From assembly GCA_965232485.1 (NCBI GenBank), contig OZ246975.1:434001-498000 (forward strand): a stretch of 64,000 bases of DNA, given 5' to 3'. The notes beneath the pieces were generated by a model, which had not been told where the DNA came from, did not search any database, and saw nothing but the letters and a program-made list of their open reading frames with translations. The stretch's first letter is position 1; every line of letters begins with the position of its first letter. Positions 44,605-55,400 of the stretch are shown here, piece after piece. This DNA is from VXPQ01 sp965232485. GTDB lineage: Bacteria; Bacteroidota; Rhodothermia; Rhodothermales; VXPQ01. The position numbers and the translations under genes were made by a program.

Positions 44605-45201
44605 ATGAAACATCTACCGAACGTACTGACCATCCTTCGGATACTGGTTACGCCGATCGTGCTTATCTTGTTGTACGGCAATGCGTTACCAGGTCTGGCC
44701 GTAGCCTTGGCCTTGTTCCTTCTGGCGGCGGCGTCCGACTGGCTGGACGGCAAGATCGCCCGAAAATTCGAGGCCCGCTCCCGGCTTGGCCAGACACTCG
44801 ATCCGCTGGCGGACAAGGTGCTGGTCCTCGGCGTCTTTGTCATGCTTTGCGTGGTTGCGCCGGAATCTGCGCCCTGGTGGGGCGTGGCGCTTATCGGCTT
44901 GCGCGACGCAGCGGTGACCTGGCTGCGCTCGCATTCCCGGAACACGGACGGCGGCGGGTTCACGCTCCCCGTCGCAAAAGGAAAAACCGCCGCCCAGATC
45001 ACGTACCTGATCGGGATGTTGACCCTTCTGACCTTTGAAAAACTGGAGGGCGTCGCCGGAGCCTGGGCGCGGCGCCTTCTCGATACGCCGTGGCCGTTTG
45101 CAGCCTTTTTGCTGGTTGTGGCGTTTACCTTGTGGACCGGATGGGTTTACCTTTTCCGGGCGCGCCGCCCCGGAAGCGGACAGGACGCCGCCCAAAACTG
45201 A
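44605..45201 (+). CDS. pgsA: CDP-diacylglycerol-glycerol-3-phosphate 3-phosphatidyltransferase
   Basis: A 198-residue CDP-alcohol phosphatidyltransferase. It begins MKHLPNVLTILRILVTPIVL and carries the full catalytic motif D-x2-D-G-x2-A-R-x8-G-x3-D-x3-D across DWLDGKIARKFEA and GQTLDPLADK. Several membrane helices follow. It makes phosphatidylglycerol phosphate at the inner membrane, the first step of acidic phospholipid synthesis. The ATG at 44605 was chosen by alignment of this N-terminus. A 37-bp palindrome separates it from the PyrE-like gene. Confidence 0.92.
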   Translation: MKHLPNVLTILRILVTPIVLILLYGNALPGLAVALALFLLAAASDWLDGKIARKFEARSRLGQTLDPLADKVLVLGVFVMLCVVAPESAPWWGVALIGLRDAAVTWLRSHSRNTDGGGFTLPVAKGKTAAQITYLIGMLTLLTFEKLEGVAGAWARRLLDTPWPFAAFLLVVAFTLWTGWVYLFRARRPGSGQDAAQN

Positions 45202-45217
45202 AGGATACGCTCATTCA

Positions 45218-45254
45218 GGATGCTCTGATCGAAGCGGACTGGATTGGAGCATCC
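45218..45254. repeat. 37-bp palindromic repeat unit
   Basis: It starts GGATGCTCTGATCGAAGCGG and ends GATTGGAGCATCC. The outer 13 bases of each side pair imperfectly. A near-identical unit of the same length lies at 59965-60001. It may act as a hairpin between pgsA and the PyrE-like gene. The ends resemble the IS5/MITE terminal repeats. Confidence 0.65.
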
Positions 45255-45299
45255 TTAAATCCCTTGAACTATTTCGAATTTTTCATGGAACCGAACAAG

Positions 45300-45959
45300 A
45301 TGAGCGAAGCGGACCGTTTGCTGGCCCGCCGCGTGGCGGAATGCCTGCTGGACGTGCAGGCCGTCCGCTTTGCTCCGGACAAGCCGTTTACGCTGGCTTC
45401 CGGCTTGCTGGCCCCGGTGTATTGCGACAATCGGTTGCTCTTGTCCAGTCCGGCTGCCCGCCGCGCCGTATGCGACGGGTTCGTGCGCGTATGGCGAATG
45501 TGCGGATTGACCGCCGACATCGTCACGGGAGCGGCTACCGCAGGCATTCCTCATGCGGCCTGGCTTGCGGACCGGCTGGACCTGCCCATGGCGTATGCGC
45601 GGGCACAATCGAAAAAGCATGGGCGGGGGCAGCGCATCGAGGGGGGAAGCGTTGCGGGCCGCAGTACGGTTGTCGTGGAAGATCTGGTTTCGACGGGCGG
45701 TTCTTCTTGCGCCGTCGTGGAAGCGTTGCGGGAAGCCGGAGCCGACGTGCAAGCGGCGCTGGCCATATTCTCCCAGGGTTTTGCATCGGCCCGCATCGCT
45801 TTTGAAAAGGCGCAGACGCCCCTGTACGCGTTGACCGGCCTTGATGCGTTGCTCGAGGCGGCGCGAGAGCGGGACGCGCTGTCCGACACAGCGATTCGAA
45901 CCATTCTGGACTGGCGGGCCGATCCGGAAGGCTGGTCGATCCGGCATACGAAAGCGTAA
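45300..45959 (+). CDS. pyrE: Orotate phosphoribosyltransferase-like protein
   Basis: A 219-residue type I PRTase. VRFAPDKPFTLASGLLAPVY matches the OPRTase N-terminal motif, AYARAQSKKHGRGQRIEG the flexible loop (K-K-H-G), and TVVVEDLVSTGGSSCAVVEA the PRPP-binding loop. It should convert orotate and PRPP to OMP in pyrimidine synthesis. GGAA lies 12 nt before the ATG at 45300; an ATG at 45285 in the same frame is the alternative. The next gene, cinA, begins 21 bp downstream. Confidence 0.88.
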   Translation: MSEADRLLARRVAECLLDVQAVRFAPDKPFTLASGLLAPVYCDNRLLLSSPAARRAVCDGFVRVWRMCGLTADIVTGAATAGIPHAAWLADRLDLPMAYARAQSKKHGRGQRIEGGSVAGRSTVVVEDLVSTGGSSCAVVEALREAGADVQAALAIFSQGFASARIAFEKAQTPLYALTGLDALLEAARERDALSDTAIRTILDWRADPEGWSIRHTKA

Positions 45960-45980
45960 GCCTTATTTTTTCGAGGGAAT

Positions 45981-47243
45981 ATGCAGGCTACCGTGCTAAC
46001 CATCGGCGACGAACTGCTCATTGGGCAGGTGCGCGATACGAACGCGGCCTGGCTGGGCGAGCAGTTGACCTTGGCGGGCGTCGTCGTGCGTCGCATGGTC
46101 ACCGTCGGCGACGACGAAAACATGCTGCAATCCGAACTGCGGCGCAGCCTGTCCGAAAGCGACCTGGTCATTGCGACCGGCGGACTGGGACCCACCGACG
46201 ACGACAAAACGCGCGAGGCGGTGGCGGACCTGTTTGGCGCCGAGCTGACATTTCGGGAAGATATTCTGGAAGCAATTCGGGGTCGATTCGAACGGCGGGG
46301 CCGCGCCATGCCCCAAAGCAACCGATCCCAGGCGATGGTTCCGGCGGGATGCGAGGCCTTGCCCAATGGGGCGGGCACGGCGCCGGGACTGTGGCGGGAA
46401 ATTCGGCAGGGGAAAGCGGCGGGAAGCATGCTCGCCGTTTTGCCGGGCGTACCGCACGAAATGAAGCGTCTTTTTACGGATGAAGTGCTGCCCAGAGTGG
46501 AGCGGCGAGGCGGATTGCGGACCATCGTACATCGAACGCTCCGCACGGCGGGCATTGGAGAATCCAGTCTTCAAGAAGCGGCGGGGGATTTGTCCGGGAT
46601 GCTTTCGGATGCGCTCCGGTTGGCCTGGCTGCCCGGGCCGGGGGGCGTACGCTTGCGCATCACGGCGTTTGGGGACCGTCGGGAAGAGGCGGACGGGCGC
46701 GCGGCGCAGTTGGAGGCATGCCTGCGAGCGCGGATCGGGAAATATATATATGCCGCAACCGACGACGCGCTGGAAGAAGTCGTGGGACAGATGCTCCGGG
46801 AGCGTTCTCTGACTGTGGCCGCGGCAGAAAGCTGCACGGGGGGATACGTGGCCCATGCGCTTACGAACATTCCCGGATCGTCTGCCTGGGTGGCGGGGGG
46901 CGTGGTTGCCTATGCGAACCGGATAAAGACGGATGTGCTGGGCGTATCGCCGGAGACGCTTCGACAACATGGCGCCGTGAGCGAACGCGTCGCCGAGCAA
47001 ATGGCCGTCGGCGTGCGGCGGCGACTCGGGGCGGACCTGGGCCTTTCGACGACGGGCGTGGCCGGACCTTCGGGCGGCGCGCCGGAAAAGCCGGTGGGCA
47101 CCGTATGGATCGGCTACGCGGATGCGGCCGGCGTTAGCGCGCGCCGATTGCAACTGGTGCAGGACCGCCTGCTCAACAAGCAACTGACCGCTGCCTTTTT
47201 ACTGGACCAGGTGCGAAAAAATTTGCTCGCGGGACGTCCATGA
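45981..47243 (+). CDS. cinA: CinA family nicotinamide-nucleotide amidohydrolase
   Basis: A 420-residue two-domain CinA. The N-terminal MoaB-like part begins ATVLTIGDELLIGQVRDTNA and has VIATGGLGPTDDDKTREAVA. The C-terminal PncC part has TVAAAESCTGGYVAHALTNI with the catalytic Ser-Cys region, VAGGVVAYANRIKTDVLGVS and LSTTGVAGPSGGAPEKPVGT. It recycles NMN by deamidation and in some bacteria is linked to competence and recA, which follows here after a terminator-like hairpin. Confidence 0.93.
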   Translation: MQATVLTIGDELLIGQVRDTNAAWLGEQLTLAGVVVRRMVTVGDDENMLQSELRRSLSESDLVIATGGLGPTDDDKTREAVADLFGAELTFREDILEAIRGRFERRGRAMPQSNRSQAMVPAGCEALPNGAGTAPGLWREIRQGKAAGSMLAVLPGVPHEMKRLFTDEVLPRVERRGGLRTIVHRTLRTAGIGESSLQEAAGDLSGMLSDALRLAWLPGPGGVRLRITAFGDRREEADGRAAQLEACLRARIGKYIYAATDDALEEVVGQMLRERSLTVAAAESCTGGYVAHALTNIPGSSAWVAGGVVAYANRIKTDVLGVSPETLRQHGAVSERVAEQMAVGVRRRLGADLGLSTTGVAGPSGGAPEKPVGTVWIGYADAAGVSARRLQLVQDRLLNKQLTAAFLLDQVRKNLLAGRP

Positions 47244-47276
47244 GGGTTATGAATTGCGTATCGTATGTGTCTATAG

Positions 47277-47306
47277 GGGAAAGGAGGTCATTTTCCCGGA
47301 TTTTTT
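47277..47306 (+). terminator. Probable terminator after cinA
   Basis: GGGAAA and TTTCCC pair around a 9-nt loop, followed 3 nt later by six T residues. It lies 34 bp after the cinA stop and just before the recA promoter. Confidence 0.5.
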
Positions 47307-47325
47307 CCAAATGGGCCGTGACCCC

Positions 47326-47354
47326 TTGCGCAATGCATAAAAAATATGTACATT
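47326..47354 (+). promoter_or_regulatory. recA: Candidate recA promoter
   Basis: TTGCGC (47326-47331), 17-bp spacer, TACATT (47349-47354). The -10 box lies inside the palindrome at 47344-47362, so a repressor bound there would block it. Confidence 0.45.
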
Positions 47355-47362
47355 GCACATAT
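47344..47362. promoter_or_regulatory. Palindromic operator at recA (possible SOS box)
   Basis: ATATGTACA and TGCACATAT are inverted copies matching at 8 of 9 positions around a central T. Placement over the recA -10 box is where a LexA site would be. The sequence differs from the E. coli and Bacillus consensus sites. Confidence 0.5.
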
Positions 47363-47390
47363 GTCCCATAACCAACACAACCCCAGCGCA

Positions 47391-48422
47391 ATGCCTAACA
47401 ACGCCGACACGACCCAATCCCTCAACCTCGCGGTAAAGCAAATCGAGAAGCAATACGGCAAGGGCGCCGTGATGCGCATGAGCGACGCCCCTATTGCCCG
47501 CATTGAATCCATCTCGACAGGATCGCTAACCCTGGACGCCGCGCTCGGCGTAGGGGGCGTGCCGCGCGGGCGCATCATAGAAATTTACGGACCGGAATCG
47601 TCGGGCAAGACGACGCTGGCCACACACATTATCGCAGAGGCGCAGGCGACGGGCGGCATGTGCGCATTCATCGACGCCGAACATGCGTTCGACATGAATT
47701 ACGCAGAAAAGCTCGGCGTAAAGGTGGACAACATGCTGGTCTCTCAGCCAGATACCGGGGAGCAAGCGCTCAACATATGCGATATGCTCGTGCGCAGCGG
47801 CGGGCTGGACGTGGTGGTGATCGACTCGGTGGCGGCGCTGGTGCCGCAGGCAGAGATTGAAGGGGAGATGAGCGACCATCAGGTAGGGCTTCAGGCTCGG
47901 CTTATGAGCAAGGCGCTGCGGAAATTGACCGGCACCATAAGCCGCACCCGAACCGCGCTCGTTTTCATCAACCAGATTCGGGAAAAGATCGGGGTCATGT
48001 TCGGGAATCCCGAAACGACCTCTGGCGGACGGGCGCTCAAGTTTTATTCGTCCGTACGGATGGATATTCGGCGCATCGGGGCGATCAAGGAAGGCGCGGA
48101 GGTGGTGGGCAACCGGACTCGCGTGAAAATCGTGAAAAACAAGACGGCGCCGCCTTTCCGGCAGGCCGAATTCGATATTATCTATGGAGAGGGCATTTCA
48201 TCGCTGGGCGAATTGATCGATCTGGGATGCGAATGCAAATTCATGCAGAAATCCGGTTCCTGGTACTCCTACGACAGCCAATCTATAGGGCAGGGCAGGG
48301 AAGCCGCCAAGGAGTGGTTGCGGGAGCACGACGCGGAGCGCGAAGAAATCAAGCAACGAATCCGCAAAGAGCTGGGGATGCTGACGGAGGCGGAAGCGGC
48401 CTCGAACGGCGCGGCCTCATAG
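47391..48422 (+). CDS. recA: RecA recombinase
   Basis: A 343-residue RecA: IEIYGPESSGKTTLATHIIA (Walker A), AFIDAEHAFDMNYAEKLGVK, VVVIDSVAALVPQAEIEGEM (Walker B), RTALVFINQIREKIGVMFGN (L2 region) and KFYSSVRMDIRRIGAIKEG. It forms filaments on ssDNA, promotes strand exchange and triggers SOS repressor cleavage. The ATG at 47391 was preferred because the protein then aligns from residue 1 with E. coli RecA (QIEK at the same position) and because earlier in-frame ATGs at 47346 and 47361 lie within the palindromic operator. Confidence 0.97.
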   Translation: MPNNADTTQSLNLAVKQIEKQYGKGAVMRMSDAPIARIESISTGSLTLDAALGVGGVPRGRIIEIYGPESSGKTTLATHIIAEAQATGGMCAFIDAEHAFDMNYAEKLGVKVDNMLVSQPDTGEQALNICDMLVRSGGLDVVVIDSVAALVPQAEIEGEMSDHQVGLQARLMSKALRKLTGTISRTRTALVFINQIREKIGVMFGNPETTSGGRALKFYSSVRMDIRRIGAIKEGAEVVGNRTRVKIVKNKTAPPFRQAEFDIIYGEGISSLGELIDLGCECKFMQKSGSWYSYDSQSIGQGREAAKEWLREHDAEREEIKQRIRKELGMLTEAEAASNGAAS

Positions 48423-48435
48423 TGGACGTCCGGCT

Positions 48436-49362
48436 ATGAATCATGCGTGGGAAGTACCCGAACCATTTTCGACATGCGAAGTTCAGCTCGACAACGACGC
48501 TGTCGCCATTTTGCGCCGGCATGGAAATCCCGAAGGGCCGCGCCTCGTTCTGAGCCACGGCAATGGTCTTGCAAGTGATCTGTACTACCCCTTCTGGTCG
48601 CTGCTCGCCGATGATTTCGATCTCATCGTCTTTGACCTCAGAAACCACGGATGGAATGCCGTTGGCTCGCGCGCAAACCACAATGTTCCAACGCTGGTCC
48701 GAGACCATCTCTGTATCTTCGAGGCTATTGACCGCCGCTACGGAAGCAAACCCAAAATCGGCGTTTTTCATTCTGCTTCGGCGCTGATAACGCTGCTTTC
48801 GTCAACGATCATGGCGGATCTCTTGCCCTCTGCCCAAAGCAGGCGGCTATCCGCGATGGTCCTGTTCGATCCGCCCCTGTGCAAGCCCGGCAATAGCCAG
48901 ATAGAATTCGACGAGGCAGCCGAATACGCCGCCGAAGTCACTCGCCGCCGCGCGCATCTGTTCCAAACCGAAGAGGACTTTGTAGAACTCCTCAGCTATC
49001 TGCCCGGCTTCGCGCGCGTCGTTCCCGGAGTTCGGGAACTTATGGCCAGAACAACGCTTCGAAAATCTGCTGACGGATCGGGTTTTGAGCTGCGATGTCC
49101 CCGCGACTACGAAGCGCAGATCGTCGATTATATGAGAAGCTTTTCCGCATTGATGGATTTTGAAGCGCTCCCTTGCCCGACAAAAATCATCGGATCCGAT
49201 CCCACCTTGCCGTATACATTTCTGCCGACCATTGACCTTGGCGACATTCTGACCGTAGATTATGATTTCGTGCCCGACACAACGCATTTTCTCCAATTGG
49301 AAAAACCAGAAACGTGCGTTGCGATGGTTCGGGAATTTATCGAGAGCAACGGCCTGCCGTAA
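48436..49362 (+). CDS. Alpha/beta-hydrolase fold protein next to PKS
   Basis: A 308-residue hydrolase-like protein. The oxyanion-side motif is RLVLSHGNGLASDLYYPFWS, then DLIVFDLRNHGWNAVG. The nucleophile elbow reads GVFHSASALITLLS, where Ser is kept but the second Gly of G-x-S-x-G is Ser. A late acid/His pair may be DPTLPY and DTTHFLQLEKPE. It lies 13 bp after recA and about 100 bp before the PKS on the same strand. The PKS lacks a thioesterase, so this protein could release or edit its product; that is inference. Confidence 0.72.
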   Translation: MNHAWEVPEPFSTCEVQLDNDAVAILRRHGNPEGPRLVLSHGNGLASDLYYPFWSLLADDFDLIVFDLRNHGWNAVGSRANHNVPTLVRDHLCIFEAIDRRYGSKPKIGVFHSASALITLLSSTIMADLLPSAQSRRLSAMVLFDPPLCKPGNSQIEFDEAAEYAAEVTRRRAHLFQTEEDFVELLSYLPGFARVVPGVRELMARTTLRKSADGSGFELRCPRDYEAQIVDYMRSFSALMDFEALPCPTKIIGSDPTLPYTFLPTIDLGDILTVDYDFVPDTTHFLQLEKPETCVAMVREFIESNGLP

Positions 49363-49466
49363 AACCCCGTGCAAACAGGGAACATTATAGCGACGGCGCC
49401 CCGCATAAAAGCATGAGAGGGCGGGCCGCGCGCCCGTCCTCGCTGGAAAAACCCGTCTGATAAATC

Positions 49467-52400
49467 ATGCAGCCAGACAAACCTTTCGGCCCTTCCGCAG
49501 CAGACCAACCAATAGCAATCGTGGGTATGGCGTGTCGCTTCCCCGGCGCGCCGGACATCTCCGCCTTCTGGCGTCTGCTCGAGGCTGGCGAGAACGCCGT
49601 GATGGAAGGCGTCCCGGGTTCCGGCGCAGGACGCGTGGGCGCGCTCTTCCCGGACGCGGCGGTTCAGAGCGAGGCCTGTCGGTTCGGCGCTTACCTTGAC
49701 GAACTTGACCTGTTCGACGCGGAGTTTTTCCGCATTTCGCCGGTCGAGGCGCAGCTACTGGACCCGCAACAGCGGCTTATGCTGGAGACGAGCTGGCAAG
49801 CCCTCGAAGATGCGGGGGTGGCTCCAGATCGACTAAAAGGCAGCCGCACTGGCGTGTTCGCAGGGATCAGCAACAACGAATACCGGGGGCTTATCCTGGA
49901 CGTCAGCGATACCGCCGAACCCGCCACGAGCCTCTATACGGTCACTGGCACATCCTTTAATACGGCGATCGGACGGGTCGCTTTTGCGCTGGGCCTGGAG
50001 GGACCGGCGATAGCGCTGGACACAGCATGTTCTTCGTCGCTGGTCGCGGTGCACCAGGCCATATCGGCCCTGCTGCGAGGAGAGGCGGACCTCGCGCTTG
50101 CAGGGGGCGTGCACACAATCCTGTCAGGCCGGCTACTGGAACTGCGCGGGAATGCCGGGATGTTGTCCCCCGATGGACGTTGCAAAACATTCGACGCTTC
50201 TGCAAATGGGTACGTGCGGGGCGAAGGCTGCGGCGTCGTGGTCCTGAAGCGTCTCGCTGAGGCAGAGGCGGATGGCGACCGCATCTGGGGCGTCATCCGG
50301 GGCGCAGCGATGAACCAGGATGGCGCAAGCCAGGGGCTGACCGTGCCAAGCGAGGAGGCGCAGAAGCGGGTAATCGGGGCCGCGCTCCTTCGCGCGGGCG
50401 TCCTGCCTTCAGAAGTAGATTATCTGGAGGCGCATGGAACAGGCACAGAGGTGGGCGACCCTATCGAACTGCGCTCCGCGGCAGCGGCGTACGGCAAAGG
50501 ACGCGAAGCGGATAACCCGATACTCATCGGCTCGGTCAAGACGAACATCGGCCACCTGGAGTCGGCGGCGGGGGTCGCGGGCCTGATCAAGGTCGCGCTC
50601 TCGATGAAGCGGGGCGTGATACCAAAGCATCTGCACTTTCAGAATCCAACGCCCCAGGTAGATTGGAATCAGCTGCCCCTGCAGGTAACTTCCGAGACGA
50701 CAGACTGGCCGCGCCATTCCGATCGCCCTCCGATGGCGGGCATAAGCGGGTTCGGGTGGTCGGGCACAAACGCGCATGTGATCGTACAGGGATATGAAGA
50801 CGACGGCTCAATCCGCTCTGACGCAAGACCCTGGCCTGCGGGCTCGCCAATCGCCATTTGTCCGCCAGAGTCGGTTGCAGATCTGCCGACGGAAGAGAAG
50901 ATTGACGCGCGCAGGACGCGGTTTCTTCCGCTATCGGGCAAATCCGATAACGCGCTTCGGGACCTGGCGGAGCGATACCTGTCGCGGCTAAATAACGCCC
51001 CCGAAGATGAGGCTTCGCTTGCCGACATGGCCTGGACAGCAGGCGTCGGACGAAGTCATTTTCCGCACCGCGCGGGCGTCCTGTTCAGCGATCTCTCATC
51101 GCTGCGGGATGGCCTGAGCGCGCTCGCAGAGACAGGCGTGGGACCCGCGCCGCAAACGCCCTCCAAAATCGCATTTGCATATACAGGACAGGGAAGTCAG
51201 TGGGTCGGCATGGGCGAAAGCCTCTACCGAACCGAGCCAGTGGCGCGAGCAGTCCTGGATCAATGCGACGCAGCGCTGCGGAAAGCGCGAGGCGCCTCGT
51301 TGCTCGATGTGATGTTCGGTCGCGCCGGCGATCTATCCGACCAGGCATGGACGCAACCGGCTATTTTCGCGATAGAATGCGCGTTGACAGCGCTCTGGAA
51401 AAGCGTGGGCGTTACGCCCAGCGTAGCGCTCGGACACAGCCTTGGAGAACTGGCGGCGGCGCAAGAAGCAGGCGTCTTTAGCCTTGAAGAGGGCGTGCGA
51501 TTTGCCGCGGCAAGAGGCGAACTGACGGCGACGCTGCCCGACGGCGCCATGGCGGCCGTCTTTGCGGACGCGCCCCAGGTAGAATCAGCCATTGAAGAAT
51601 GGAACGCAACGGGCGCGGAATTGAGCATTGCGGCGTACAACGGCGCGCATCAGGTGGTCAGCGGACCCGAAGAAGAAGTCGCGGCGATTTCCGGGCATTT
51701 CGAAGAGCAAGAGATTCGGGTCAACCGCTTGCGCGCCAATCGCGCATTTCACAGCGCGCTGGTAGAGCCGATGCTCGATAAATTGGAAGGCGTCGTAGAG
51801 GAAATGGCGATTGCGCCCCCGTCGCTGACCCTGGTGAGCAATGTGACGGGGCAGGCGCTGGAAACGGGAAAATTGCAGGACAGCGCGTATTGGCGTCGTC
51901 ACACACGAAAGCCAGTGGCGTTTGCGCAAAGCATCGAGACACTCTCTGGTCTCGGCGTCGACCTGATTGTTGAAATCGGTCCGCACGCCGTATTGAGTTC
52001 AATGGCGACCCTCGCCTGGCCAGATACGTCAGCCGGTCCCCCGGTTGCATTGCCCAGCTTGCTTCGCCCCTCTTCCAGAATATCGCAAGCAGAAGCCGAC
52101 CGCGCGTTTACAGCGGCGGTTGCGAAAGCGTATGAAGCGGGTCTTCCAATATCCTTCGCCGGCCTGTTCTCGGGAGAGAAGCGGCGGCGGATTTCCCTGC
52201 CGAGCTATCCGTTTCAGCGCGAACGCCACTGGGTCGAGACGTCGAAGCGCAGGCGGGCAAGCGCCGGTCATCCCATGCTGGGCGTCCGACGCGAATCTGC
52301 CAGCGGAGAGATCACGTTCGAGACAGAAGTGTTTCCCTCAGACCCGGCGTATCTGAACGACCACAAAGTATTCGGGCGGCTCGTAGCGCCGGGCGCGCTC

Positions 52401-55400
52401 TACGGGGCCATGGCGACAGCGGCGTCCTTTGCCGAAGGGACCGGATCGGAGATGCTGGAGGATTTCCAGTTGCGTAGCCCGCTGATCTTTTCCGAAGAGG
52501 ACGAAACGGGCGAAAAGGGACGGAAATTGCAGGTTCTGCTCGACCGTTCCGGGGACGAAACGTCGCGCCGGGTCCAGATACTCAGCAAAAGAACCGACGG
52601 GGAAGAATGGACCCTGCATGCAGAAGGTCAGATATCGTCGAGATCCCGCGATATAGAAGCCGAACCGACATTGGATCTGGAAAGCCTCAAAGTTAGCCTG
52701 TCGCCAGAAGACGCGTCGGCTTTCTACCGCGCCAAGAGAGAAGTGGGGATTGATCTCGGTCCGCAATTCCGTACGCTGAAAGCCCTCTGGTCCAGGACAG
52801 GCGAAGCGTTGGGCGAGGTGTCTCTCCCGGAAAATTTTGACGGAATCGGGCTGGAAGTACATCCGCTCCTGCTCGACGGTTGCTTTCAGGTCGTGGGCGC
52901 GGCGCGCAACCCGGGCCGGAGCGAAGATGGAGTCACCTATCTGCCGTTCGCCTGGGAACGGCTGTGGCTGAAGGATCGACTGCCGGATCGGTTGATTTGC
53001 CACGTGCGTCTGAGGGAGGATCCGCGAGGGGAGGAGGCGGACGATCCGCCGGAGGTTTTGGCTGGGGATCTGCGCATTTACGATCCGGGCGGAGTCCTGG
53101 TCGGTGAGTTGAGCGGGTACGCGGTGAAGCGGGCGACGCGAGCCACGCTGCTTGCGTCGGTAGAAGGGTTGAATGAGTTGCTGTACGAGGTTGCGTGGCG
53201 GGATCGGCCCCTTCCGCCGGGAATGCCGCCCGCGGATTTCCTTCCGAGTCCCGCGGTCGTTGCAGGCGGTTCGAACTTGTTCGCCCAGTACATGGCGGAC
53301 GAAGGCGTCGAGGCTGACGACAGGAACGCCCTGTTGAGAGACCTGGAGCAGTTGTCGCGCTCCTATGCCCTCGCGACCCTGAAAGAGCTGGGCTGGGAAC
53401 GCAAGGCGGGCGAGGCGGTGGACCCCGAGGACTTGCGGCGACGCCTGCAGGTCGCCGAAGAGCACCAGCGCCTCTTCCGCCGGATGCTCGAAATGCTCGC
53501 CAAATCGGGGGTGTTGGAAGAGAAGGACAATGGCTTCGTCGCGGTCATAGGGCCCGAGGATCCCTTGCCTGAAGGAATGCCGGGCGATCCCGACGAGTTT
53601 GCGACCCGGATGGCCGGGCTGTACCCGCATGGTTCGAACGAGATCGGCCTGTTTCGGCGCTCTGGCGGCGCTCTGGCGGAGGTGCTTCGGGGTCGTGAAG
53701 ATCCGCTGACCCTTCTGTTCAGCAGCGGAGAACCGACCGCGGCTGATCTGTATCTGAAAGCGCCTGTGGCGCGCGCGGCGAACCGCATGCTGGGAGACGC
53801 GATTCAGGCGCTCGTGGCCGGATTGCCGGACGGACGGCGCCTCAGGGTCATGGAGATCGGCGCGGGTACGGGTTCGGCGACCGCATCCGTATTGCCAGAA
53901 CTTCCAGACGGACAATTCGACTACGCGTACACGGATATCTCCGCGGGCTTCTTTGCGGAAGCCGAGGCGCGCTTCGGGAACGGAGCCATCGAATACCGGG
54001 TGCTGGATATTGAAAAGGATCCCCTGGCGCAGGGCTACGACGCGCACGGCTACGACCTGTTGATTGCGTCCAATGTGCTTCACGCCACGCGATACCTGCA
54101 GGAAACGCTCGCGCACTGTCGCGACCTTCTCGCGCCATCGGGACAGCTGATCGCACTAGAGAACCTCCGGGGCCAGGGCTGGCTGGACCTGACGTTCGGA
54201 CAGCTGGATGGCTGGTGGCGATTTGCCGACAGCTACCGCCCGCATCACGCCCTGGCAAGTCCCGCGATATGGCGGCAGGCGCTCGGCGACGCGGGTTTTG
54301 GAGAAGTCGAAGTCCTGGGCGTAGATGAATCGGAATCCGCCGGGCCGCCCGACCGGGGCGTGATCGTGGCGCAGGGACCGGAGGAGGTAACCGAGCCGAA
54401 AGGAGCGTGGATTTTGGCCGCGGACGAAGGGGGCGTGGCGGAAAAATTAGCGGCGGAACTGGCGGCGCGGAATCAGACGGTGGTGTTGGCTGGAGGAAAC
54501 GGAAAGTCGTCGGCAGACACTTCCGGAGTCGTCCGCGCGAACGTGGATATGGAGCAGCGCGAGGCGTGGCGAGCGCTTGTGAGCGAGTTGCCGGACGATG
54601 CGCCGCTCAGCGGCGTCGTACATCTTGCAGGGCTGGACGGTCACGGTTCGCAGGCGACGACCAGGGAAATGGCGACGGATGCGAAGCGGGCAGTGGGGAG
54701 CGCGCTGGCGCTCGTGCAGGGCGTGATCGACGCCGATCTGACCCCATTTAGGGGCATGTGGTTCGTGACGCGCGGCGCGCAGATTCTGGAGCAGGAACGC
54801 GGCGGACAACTTGCAGGCGCCGCGCTGTGGGGCTTTGGCAAGGTGGCGGCGCGCGAAGCGTCCCAACTGCGCCCGAGAATGATCGATCTCGACCCCGAAG
54901 ACGCGGCGCCCCTGGCCGACGTCGCGAACGAGTTGCTGTATCCCGATTCCGAAACGCACATCGCCTATCGTTTTGGTCGCCGCCAGGGCGCCCGGCTGCT
55001 TCGCGCGGCGGCGGTCACTGATCGGCTGTCTCTGCCGGAGGAGCCCGGATGGACGCTGGAACCCGACCCCGGCGGCTCCCTTGACGCCATTCAGGTGGCG
55101 CCGGAGCCTGAGCGACCGCTGGAGCCGGGGGAAGTGCGCGCCGCCATCGAAGCCTTCGGCCTCAACTTCCGGGACGTGTTCATCGCGCTCGGCCTCGTCG
55201 ATGACTTCATGGGTGGGGAGTTCTGCGGCCGGGCGCTGGAGGTGGGAGACGGCGTCTCCAGCGTCGCCGTGGGCGATCGCATCGTCGGAATGACCTTCCG
55301 GAACTACGGGTCGGAGACGGTGACCCTCGAAAAGATGATCGCACCCGCGCCGCCGGGGTTCTCGGTTACCGAACTTGCGACAATCCCGACAGCGTTCGTC

